This document shows positions 16,691 through 23,931 of a stretch of DNA of 23,931 nt, piece by piece. The stretch comes from Plakobranchus ocellatus (Eukaryota > Mollusca > Gastropoda > Plakobranchidae): contig BLXT01007322.1 in assembly GCA_019648995.1 (NCBI GenBank), positions 1,300,569 to 1,324,499 on the forward strand, read 5' to 3'. Position 1 is the first letter of the stretch, and each line of letters begins with the position of its first letter. A program made the translations under genes and the position numbers. The notes beneath the pieces are model-generated. The model was not told the DNA's origin and ran no database searches. It saw only the letters and a program-made list of their open reading frames with translations.

Positions 16691-18888
16691 GTATTTGTTT
16701 ATTTCCATACATAATCCTCTACTCATAATTTCTTAATGATTCTTCTTTATCAATAAAGGGACATACTGTGTGTGCCTTCTATAGATTTTAACAGCAATGT
16801 GAGGTTATTGTGTTGGTTTTTTTGGGGTTTTTTTCTGCCACATCAAAGTAGACATTTAATTGTTTTATGGCACTAGAATTATAGACACAACTGTATATAA
16901 GGAGTATTTTTTTACATAGTGAAAATACCATGTGTGGAAAAGTCCTTATATGTCTACCTAACGAATTATTCTTTGTACCCCCCTTTTTCTTTGAGTGATG
17001 TGTCAAGCCAATTTTCTAGCTTGTTTCGTAGGACTAAGCATTCACAGTAGTCATTTTTTAAATGGGAGATTTCTGATAAAGCTATAAACTTCACTGCGGT
17101 CCTTTAAATGAGTGCCATTTCATCAAGTTTAAAGGCTTTATCTCTAATTCTAAAAACATAGCTTGTAATTTATTGTGATATAATGTATGTATGTATATTT
17201 TTACATATCTCCCTGAACAGCTATTGCTTTGACTTTGATTTATATGTTCCTCGCAATCTTGCTGAAAGGGGTTACAAATTTTTACAAATCATTTACTAGA
17301 ATCAGATGTTTGGATCATACAGGATGTAAAGTTATAGTTTGGTTTACAAATGGCTTATTTTTGAAAATGTGATGAAAGAAAAGGATGAAATCTTTTCAAA
17401 ACATTTCTGATTTTAATCATTTTTTTTACTGAACATTAAAGCATTAATTAAAAAAAAAAAAATAAAGATGTACCTGGAAATAACTCCATGAATAACAAAA
17501 TACCAACTTTTTAAATAATCCCTCTGCTGAATGGGATTTTCAATGAAATAGAGTGCAAAAAGTAGCAACAACATGTATAACTTTTTTACTGCAAAACTTT
17601 GACATTTGAAAAAAGAAAAATTCAATGTGTAGTAATATGTATACAGTAGTGAGTAAATTTATATGAGTAAAATCAAACTCTTGTCTATTCAAATTAATGT
17701 TTAATGTTATGATTCGAGGGAAGTTCGGAAAGTAACAAGGAAAATGGTATTACTCAAAAAGTATGTAATTGACAGGCATGAAACTTCCACATAGGAAAGA
17801 TAAATTTATTGGCTACTTTTCTATGTAGTCCCCATGTAGAGCTATGCATTTTTGCCACCGTGGGAGAAGCGAGTATATAACCTCTGTGAAAAAATTTTCG
17901 TCAAGCTTTGAAAACCAATCACGAACTTCACCAATGAGTTCATCTTCATCCTCAAACTTTTTGCCTCCCAGGTGGCGCTTTAGGGGCCCAAATAGATGAA
18001 AGTCTGAGGGTGCAAGGTCTGGACTGTGAGCTGGATGGGGAATAATGTCACTCCTGTAACGTTCAAGCCATTCCTTTGTGCGTTTTGCTGTGTGGGGGGG
18101 TTGCATTGTCGTGTTGAAGGACAACTCCGCCACGCAAGAGTCCAGGTCTTTTGCGTCGAACAGCATGTCTCAGCCGATAAAGTGTTTCACAATATCGATC
18201 AGCATTGACACTCTCTCCTTTTGGCAGAATATCTAAAAGGATCATTCCACGTGAGTCCTAAAACAAGAAGGCCATCACTTTTGTTGCCGATTGCTGGACT
18301 GCCACTATTTCTCTGTATATTACAGAACATTTTGTTCCTTTGTGAACAGAAAACGGACAACAGCTCTTATTTCCAGCTTTGACCACACTGCGATGGGGGG
18401 CGCCATTTTCAAATTAATGCTGTTTAGCAGTGCGTTCACTGACAATGCTGAAATTTGCGCACCAAGTGTACAATGAATTTTCCTACAATATGCTGTTTAC
18501 TGCTGTTTAAAGTATTGACTAAGTCAAAAGTTATGACCATTTTCCTGTTACTTTGCGAACTTCCCTCGCAGTTTTGCAGAATATATGTTTTTCTAAGGCC
18601 ATTGCATGTATTATTTGCTCTTTTCATTCAAATAGTTTGTTTAATATTAAGAAAGTTTAAGCACTCAAAAAGTATGATTTGTTCATCTCATCTACATGAA
18701 TTGGAGAAATCAAGAGGTCATAGTTTGTTAACAAAAAAGCAAACAAAAAAGCAAAACAATATGGAAATGTGTGCATTGCACATACTGTTAAAACATGTTA
18801 AAATCCATTATATATCTATGGAAATGTTTGTTTTTTTACTTAGTTATACAGTTCCTCTGGTAAAGTTCTAAAACCTTTCTTTTTCCAG
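16691..18888 (+). other. Intron between CARD exons of copy B
   Basis: GT...AG intron homologous to 2956-4441. It contains an 854-bp mariner relic (17715-18568) not present in copy A. Outside it, blocks such as GCAATCTTGCTGAAAGGGGT are nearly identical between copies, and noncoding and coding sequence appear similarly diverged. The acceptor is TTTTCCAG. Confidence 0.75.
17715..18568 (-). mobile_element. Internally deleted mariner transposon, dead transposase
   Basis: Ends are inverted repeats of about 32 bp (CGAGGGAAGTTCGGAAAGTA at left; the right differs by one substitution and one indel). On the minus strand the transposase starts APPIAVWSKLEIRAVVRFLF, jumps to KVMAFLF, then continues MILLDILPKGESVNADRYCE, VVLQHDNAT and HSPDLAPSDFHLFGPLKRHL, ending GDYIEK. 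These are the second and third Asp regions of a mariner DD34D enzyme. About 130 residues with the first catalytic Asp are deleted, and a frame shift falls in a 7-G run (18094-18100). Flanking TT (17713-17714) and CA (18569-18570) are the decayed TA target duplication. Full mariners are about 1.3 kb; this is 854 bp and non-autonomous. Confidence 0.95.
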
Positions 18889-19384
18889 GCCAGTGGTAAA
18901 GGGTCAATAGATATCATGCGCAACATTTGTGAGCACGCAAAAAGAATGATGTTGCCGGAGTTTGTCCAGTTTGGGGAAGCCATAGTAGAGGAGAATTCGC
19001 ATGTTGCAGAAAAACTCATGGAGCGTGTAGATGAGTTGCTGGCAACCTCAAAGGTGTCTGCAGACGAGTCCGTGCAAAACGGAGCTTTCTCACTTCAACC
19101 AAGAACAAATTCGTCAAGTAAATTTTCAAGTGTTGAATCTGCAAACCATTTCAATAGTTACGGCAGTGCATCAGCTGGACATTCCTCCACTTTTGCAGAT
19201 CACAGAACTTCAGGGAGATCAGGTTCTGGTTTTCAGGATAGTTTCTCACCATTAGCCTTGTGTTCTAATCACACAACCAAAAGAAATTACACGATCCAGT
19301 CATCTTCATGCACCAATTCCACCCACGCAGGTTGTACTGCATTGCCAAGTGGACAGGAACTTTCTCGGATTGTGAGGCATTCTG
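18889..19384 (+). CDS. CARD-caspase: CARD exon 2 plus Ser-rich linker (copy B)
   Basis: The exon opens in phase 0 after TTTTTCCAG. Residues 1-55 complete the CARD (ASGKGSIDIMRNICEHAKRM, then MLPEFVQFGEAIVEENSHVA, EKLMERVDELLATSK). Residues 56-165 form a low-complexity linker rich in Ser, Thr, Asn and His (FSLQPRTNSSSKFSSVESAN and onward), as expected between the prodomain CARD and the protease of an initiator caspase. I place the donor at G/GTAACT (19385) because it leaves one base that joins the 17-nt microexon in frame to the p20 exon. Read through, the frame would stop at 19402-19404 (NFFIA). That shorter product would be a CARD-linker protein without protease, so intron retention is an alternative form. 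Confidence 0.85.
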
Positions 19385-20245
19385 GTAACTTCTTTATTGC
19401 ATGACAGATACATATGTAGCAGTTCCGCAAAATGAGTAAAGTTGCAGGTCTACATTGCTGACTTGAAATCAAAGCAAAGGACTAATAATGACCGATGCTT
19501 ATGTAAAGAAAGTCCAAAGCATGTTCTTCACATGCAGAGGTGTGAAGTTTTCACCCCTTTTGTTAATGTTTGTCTTTCAAAGTCAATAATACAGAGCTGT
19601 AATGCCAGAAAACATATTCATAGACAGTTCCTCAAAGGTGTGAAGTTTTCACCACTCTAGTTAATGTTTTTCTTTCAAAGTCAGCCAAGTCAGCCATATA
19701 GAATAGTAACTCTACCCTTATTGTGGGACCACTAAACAAAATGAACCAATCTTCAATCTTCCCAATTTTTTTATACAACCAAAAAAAAAAAAAAAAAACC
19801 AAAAAAACTCAAAAAAATTTGCGTTTTCTAAAGAAAGAATATTGGAGATTTCGTAGCAGTTTTTAAGTTTTGGGCTGATTGATGTGGTTGGGCTTTTTTC
19901 TTATTCTGTGGTTAGTTTTTTTTTTTAGATGATAAAATCCAGATTATTTGTTCCTTTTTTTTTCTTTTAGGTTTAATATCAGATAAATTGTCTTTCACAT
20001 TTTTCTTAATCTTTTTCAATTTATTAAGATTAATAGACAGAAGCTTGCCTAGTCAAGGAATTTTTTTCCTGACAAAACAGAAAGCAGGAGTAAAAATTTT
20101 TTTTTTTTTTTTTGTTGCCTTTTTGGAAAAAAAAAATAATTCAGCTCACATGTTTCACTTAGAAAATTTTTAAAAAATTATATTAAGACTTCAGTAAAAA
20201 ATGTTTTTAATATTTTTATTTATTTTTTTTTTTTTACTTTTCCAG
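19385..20245 (+). repeat. Caspase intron with duplicated segments
   Basis: Two features stand out. About 19410-19530 (AAAATGAGTAAAGTTGCAGG, GCTGACTTGAAATC, TGTAAAGAAAGTCC) resembles the blocks upstream of the CARD exons at 15262-15360 and 1995-2080, as if part of another CARD unit. Second, 19539-19585 and 19637-19683 are direct copies of about 47 bp (GGTGTGAAGTTTTCACC ... CTTTCAAAGTCA), 98 bp apart. The rest, including long A and T tracts near 19780-19800, 19918-19926 and 20093-20114, shows no gene. Confidence 0.65.
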
Positions 20246-20262
20246 GGCAGCATCCGTCAGAG
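20246..20262 (+). CDS. CARD-caspase: proposed 17-nt microexon
   Basis: A strong T-tract acceptor (TTTACTTTTCCAG) precedes the 17 nt GGCAGCATCCGTCAGAG, followed by GTACATG as donor. With one base from the upstream exon it reads G-QHPSE and joins the next exon as QHPSE-VYDMSTTTRG. Seventeen bases are exactly what is needed to shift from the phase-1 donor at 19384 to the phase-0 start of the p20 exon at 21176. Without it the CARD-linker exon could not enter the protease frame from that donor. No transcript was seen, so it remains a prediction. Confidence 0.65.
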
Positions 20263-21175
20263 GTACATGTTTGAAAAACTGAGGAAGTAATTCATAATTT
20301 TCTGATACACCCAATGCTAGGACCAAGCACGGGACTCCTTTGCTTTTTATAAGCTGCAGGCTAAAGTCAAGTGAAATTGAATAAGAAATTTATATCAATT
20401 GAGACCTGCACTCACCTGCAATTATTTGGCTAACAATGATAGTCCTGAATGTTCAAATCTAAGAGTGTCACCTTCAAAAAGGCTGGAATTTTGCCTATGG
20501 TTTAACAGTACATGTTTCTGTTGTGCTTAAGTTGCAAACAAATTTCATCTAAGACATCAGGATCTATCTCTTCTGTTTGATCTAGATTAAGTGGTTAAAT
20601 TGCCTACAATTGTTATTTAAGACATCAAGTCTATATCTTCTGTTTGATCTAGATTAAGTGGTCAAATTGGCAACAATTGTTATGTAAGACATCAAGTCTA
20701 TATCTTGATCTACATTAAATGTTTAAACTGCGAACAATTTTGATCTATCTTTTCTATTTGATCTGAATTAAGTTGACTTTCCTCGATTTGCACCAGTCAA
20801 AGAAAACAAATGCATAAGAAGAAAGGAGGTTTTTAAAAATGAAAGGTTCATTAATTTGTCACAATAATTGATACATGTTAATGATCATTTAAATTTTGAT
20901 TCACAACAGCCATAGAGAAATTGTGATCAATACAACTGAAAAGCCAACATTTATCACACATGTAAACATACTTTTTTTATGAAGAGTAATTTTGAATCTC
21001 ATCAAAGATATAAAAAGCCACTTTACCAAATTGGATCATTCTGCAATATTGTTTTCATTTTTTTTTTTTACCAATGCAGTTGCAGAATAGCTTAAGCTGG
21101 ATAACCATCTCATCTATCCTATTTATCAATCACAAATAGAAGCTTCATACAAAATTGTCTACCCCTTTCTAACAG
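20263..21175 (+). other. Caspase intron between microexon and first p20 exon
   Basis: Carries the 67-bp tandem repeat described separately, and otherwise AT-rich sequence. An acceptor CCCCTTTCTAACAG ends it at 21175. I see no other exon. Confidence 0.6.
20551..20780 (+). repeat. Tandem repeat, about 67-bp unit, 3-4 copies, in caspase intron
   Basis: Units start at 20551, 20619 and 20686, plus a degraded fourth. Core: AAGACATCAAGTCTATATCT, TCTGTTTGATCTAGATTAAG, TGGTTAAATTGCCTACAATT. The second and third units are the most alike, and the last is truncated. A diverged single unit sits at 7772-7860 beside the decayed CARD exon copy. Confidence 0.88.
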
Positions 21176-21343
21176 GTATATGATATGTCCACAACTACCA
21201 GAGGCTTGGCTTTGATTATCAACAATGAGGACTTTGAAAATTTCAGCAAAAGATCTGGCAGTAGTCTGGACGTTACTAACTTGTACAATATGTTTCATTA
21301 CATTGGATTTAAAGTTACGATACAGCGAAACAAGACTGCGGAG
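21176..21343 (+). CDS. CARD-caspase: p20 subunit, first exon
   Basis: 168 nt, 56 codons, phase 0 at both ends (AACAG acceptor, GAG/GTACAG donor). It encodes VYDMSTTTRGLALIINNEDF, then ENFSKRSGSSLDVTNLYNMF, HYIGFKVTIQRNKTAE. This is the start of the caspase fold: the Y-M...RG-ALIINN strand, then RSGSSLD, whose Arg (residue 26) corresponds to the Arg of the S1 pocket that binds the substrate P1 Asp, then helix LYNMF and the GF-VT strand. Sequence is intact, with no stops, and the family match is strong. It leads into 22662 without a frame change. Confidence 0.95.
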
Positions 21344-21701
21344 GTACAGACTTTCTAAGCTTAATTCAATTGAACTGTTTAAATGCTGTTCTTTGCTTAA
21401 CATTCTGTTCTCTTTTGTTAAATGTTAATGTCAACTTTACATTTTGACATCGAGTTGTTTTTTTTTCAGGAAAGAGACTACAGTACTATATAGGTTTTGA
21501 TTATGAGCAGCTAAATCATATGCAGTTTGAAGAAAGTTATGAATTGGAGATTTGTTCGTATTATGCCAAAATTTAAAGGTATATAGTCTTAATGAATTGA
21601 ACATTACAAGTAACACTTTTCAGAAAAAAGAATTAAATTTTGTTATACATTCGTTTTCATTTAAATTTCCATGTGTTTAAATTAAGTATCTTGGCACAAA
21701 A

Positions 21702-21705
<4 letters not shown>

Positions 21706-21743
<38 letters not shown>
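21706..21743. repeat. (TA)n microsatellite
   Basis: About 38 nt of alternating TA inside the p20 intron. Confidence 0.95.
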
Positions 21744-21746
<3 letters not shown>

Positions 21747-22068
21747 ACTGTATTCAAAATAATGTGTCCACTTTTCATTATTGAAAGGCTGAACAATTTC
21801 TGGCTGCATCAATGTGCTAAAAAGTTCAAAATGTGACAGCCGGGTCATTCTGGCTCATTTTGAAACTTGTCCTGAAGAATAGTTGAAATGAAATAATTTT
21901 TTTTGTTAGCTGCGCAAAGAAGTATACAGATTTCATTTTATTGAAGTGGAAGTAACATGGCTTTTCTGAGAAACCCTAGTTACTAATGAAAAGTATGTTA
22001 TTTTGACTGGCTCACAGAGATAGGGGCAACAGGTACTTTGTCCAGAATATTCGTTTATGAGTAGGTGA

Positions 22069-22256
22069 GAGCAGATTATTAGCAGGTGTGTTCTGACTGT
22101 TAGCAAGTAAATTCAGACTATTAGCAGGTGTGTATTGACACTGGCAGGTGTGTTCAGATCATAAGCAGGTGGGAGTAAACTATTGACAGATTGTTCAAAC
22201 TATCAGCCAATATATTCAGACTATTTTCAGGTGTATACAGACTATAAAACTATGTG
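22069..22256 (+). repeat. Degenerate 21-bp minisatellite, about 9 units
   Basis: Units of 20-22 bp with consensus near TTCAGACTATTAGCAGGTGTG run from 22069 to 22256. Register is kept through all nine units despite substitutions (for example TTCAGACTATTAGCAGGTGTG at 22112-22132 and TTCAGACTATTTTCAGGTGTA at 22215-22235). It lies in the intron between the p20 exons and is not coding. Confidence 0.85.
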
Positions 22257-22661
22257 CACAGTTTTAAATTTGTGGGCCTTTACAGACAATGAATGACGCA
22301 CTGACCTTGGTAATTGCTGAGGTTCTGCATATATTCCTCAGTTAAGCTTAAGTGATTCTGAAGCATTGCTTTAACATGTGTAAAATTTAACTTTACTTTG
22401 AATCAAAGAATGATAGTTTTCTTTTCTTAATGAGACTTAAACATACCAAGCTTAGCAACCATTTTTTACAATAAGTTGAGATCAAATGCTAATGCTTTAT
22501 CATAAAGTTTATTCCTTGATACTACCCAAGTCAATGTATCAAGCTTGGAATTAACTATCCCACTCTTGATCTTTTTTCTTTTTTCTTTTTCGGTCTTATG
22601 TGTGGGCCTTGATCTATCATTTTCTGTTGCTGATGGTACAGCTGTCTTTTGCTGTCTGTAG

Positions 22662-22914
22662 GAAATGAAGACTCTGCTGAGGCAGTTCTCACAACACAAG
22701 CTTCTCGGCACAGTGTCTGCTTTAGCACTTGTCATCCTCACCCATGGAGGCTCCAATGATTGCCTGTTTGGCACTGATGGAACTTTCAGTAGATGCGGGC
22801 CCGTTTCTGGAACATTTATCACAAAGATGGACATCATCCACATGTTCAAGGGTTCCATCTGCCGATCAATGGAAGGAAAGCCCAAGCTGTTTATAGTGCA
22901 GGCGTGCAGGGGAG
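22662..22914 (+). CDS. CARD-caspase: p20 subunit, catalytic exon (gene continues beyond window)
   Basis: 253 nt. After CTGTAG it continues in phase 0: EMKTLLRQFSQHKLLGTVSA, then LALVILTHGGSNDCLFGTDG, GTFITKMDIIHMFKGSICRS, MEGKPKLFIVQACRGG. The catalytic His is in THG (residue 28 of the exon), and the nucleophile Cys is in QACRG (residue 82). Caspases cut after Asp, and this layout with an N-terminal CARD is that of an initiator caspase (caspase-2/9-like). Both catalytic residues are intact. The Asp usual before the hydrophobic strand (HxxxD) is not obvious. The donor GAG/GTAAAC leaves phase 1. No p10 exon is present up to 23931, so the gene is incomplete here. Confidence 0.95.
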
Positions 22915-23769
22915 GTAAACTGACTTGGATATCTTAAATTCGAATCTCATAATTCAAAGCCAAAAACTGCAATAAGAAAAACAAATGTTTTCCTCTCGCC
23001 GCCCCCAAAATAGTGCCGATCACTGTTTTAACAAAGCTTTCATACTCCAAAAGTGCCATTGACAATAACTTGAGACAAGGGAGGGGCCAAACTAGCATGA
23101 GAGAGGGAAGTGGGTGCTGAATGTAGGCTAGAGTGAGTGCGTGATCTGCCACACTGGCTGAAAATCTTCTGTTTAATCAGTTTTGGGAGATCTAGACCTA
23201 GACTAGTTGTAAAGGCAATAATAAATTTTCACTTGAAGTCAGCTGCAAGTGCAGGAAAGGAGAGATGGAGGAAGCTCTGGGTGGGACAGGATATACTGAG
23301 TGTGACGGAGTGAGAGACACTGTGCTTGGCCTTTTTTTATATTTGTTTTGATATCAGTACTAGTAACTTGGGCGCCTAAAGCTTTTCGAAATGTAGTGCT
23401 AGCTCAGCATCCACTGTTTAGACCTAACATGTCATCAAACAGGCACACTTGCCAGGCAGCGTTTCAGCATCTTGACATGTGTGTATCTGACTATCACTTG
23501 TTGCATTGATACTTGTATAAGCAGTCTCATTGAGGCATTACAAATCTCTACTCATTTTAGATAGATTTTAGCATTAAGTTTGCTACAGCTTTGTATTTTC
23601 TTTTTATTTGTAGACCCCTAATTTTGCCACTTAAATAATTCAAAGTTTTGGTCCATACTCTGAACTTTGAAATGTGGAATTTTCACTGTATGAAAACAAG
23701 CTTTTTGAAAAATTAAAAGTCAGTTCATATTTAAAAAAAGAAACTCATTGTGGAGCGAACTTTTCTTGC
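22915..23769 (+). other. Caspase intron, start
   Basis: No exon seen. It contains a run of GAGTG-rich purine sequence near 23095-23310 (GAGAGAGG, GAGTGAGTGCGTGATCTG, GTGTGACGGAGTGAGAGACA), and a GATCTAGACCTAGACTAG block at 23189-23206, a short motif seen repeatedly in this window. Confidence 0.55.
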
Positions 23770-23931
23770 ACAAGGCCTAGTCCACTATTTTGTTAGTGAG
23801 GGAACTTTACCTGAACAAGGCCTAACCCACTATTTTGTTAGTGAGGAAACTTTACCTGAACAAGGCCTAACTCACTATTTTGTTAATGAGGGAACTTTTA
23901 CCTGAACAAGGCCTAACCCACTATTTTGTTA
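23770..23931 (+). repeat. 45-bp minisatellite, about 3.6 units, cut by window end
   Basis: Units begin at 23770, 23815, 23860 and 23906 with the core ACAAGGCCTAACCCACTATT and GTTAGTGAGGGAACTTTACC. Units two to four are nearly identical, while the first is more diverged (CAAGGCCTAGTCC). The array continues past the window, so its full length is unknown. Confidence 0.95.

Larger units (their letters stand above)
21344..22661 (+). other. Caspase intron inside p20
   Basis: GT...AG intron with a TA microsatellite (21706-21743) and a 21-bp minisatellite (22069-22256). A cryptic exon-like site lies near 21469: TTTTTTTTCAG followed by GAAAGAGACTACAGTACTATATAG. If spliced in from the p20 exon at 21343 it would add ERDYSTI and stop. 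No clear donor follows the TAG. The final acceptor reads GCTGTCTGTAG. Confidence 0.7.

Noticed and set aside
18455..18871. 138-codon + strand frame across the mariner end
   Set aside because: Half of it is the antisense of the mariner 3' region, and the rest is intron. No coding features.
20551..20780. Considered as a CRISPR-like array, as were the 45-bp and 21-bp repeats
   Set aside because: Repeats are contiguous, without unique spacers, in a eukaryotic intron. They are minisatellites.
22915..23931. Looked for the caspase p10 exon
   Set aside because: No exon with the expected p10 strand and helix motifs was found before the window ends. The gene continues downstream.
1..23931. Looked for tRNA, rRNA and small RNA genes
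   Set aside because: No cloverleaf with A and B boxes or rRNA-like block was recognised by eye; a covariance search could still find something.

Overview
This is a eukaryotic genomic window. It is AT-rich and intron-rich, full of decayed transposons and microsatellites, with no operon-like gene packing. The recognisable parts point to a lophotrochozoan animal, most likely a gastropod mollusc: a CARD-caspase gene split by long introns, LINE remnants with an RNase H tail of a kind common in molluscs, a mariner relic, a THAP exon, and scattered GATCTA-type short repeats. The species assignment is inference only.

The main gene is on the + strand. It is a CARD-containing (initiator-type) caspase built from a CARD split over two exons (16533-16690 and 18889-19384, the second also carrying a long Ser-rich linker), a proposed 17-nt microexon (20246-20262), and two p20 exons (21176-21343 and 22662-22914). 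The last exon holds the catalytic His (THG) and Cys (QACRG). All junction phases agree. The start-codon exon was not found, and the p10 exons must lie beyond 23931.

Roughly 417-4740 is a diverged duplicate of about 14513-19175, with matching LINE relic, both CARD exons and intron sequence (copies A and B below). Copy A has intact splice sites and an open CARD frame, but an in-frame TAG falls exactly at the end of the CARD, so it could encode only a CARD-only protein or be a pseudogene. No p20 exon follows it. A third, decayed CARD fragment lies at 7650-7764, followed by sequence matching the intron downstream of the caspase microexon. Together these look like the debris of a tandemly expanding CARD locus.

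Mobile elements: three minus-strand LINE fragments (417-1800, 8208-8600, 14254-14800). One internally deleted mariner (17715-18568), inserted in copy B at a TA site still empty in copy A, so it post-dates the duplication. One 279-bp MITE with perfect 27-bp inverted ends and an 8-bp target duplication (13397-13675), nested inside another palindromic element (about 13378-13915). A THAP zinc-finger exon on the minus strand (11530-11736) lies between the CARD copies next to a 27-N assembly gap. Three minisatellites (21, about 67 and 45 bp) lie in the caspase introns and at the right edge. The remainder is intronic or intergenic sequence with no gene I can support.
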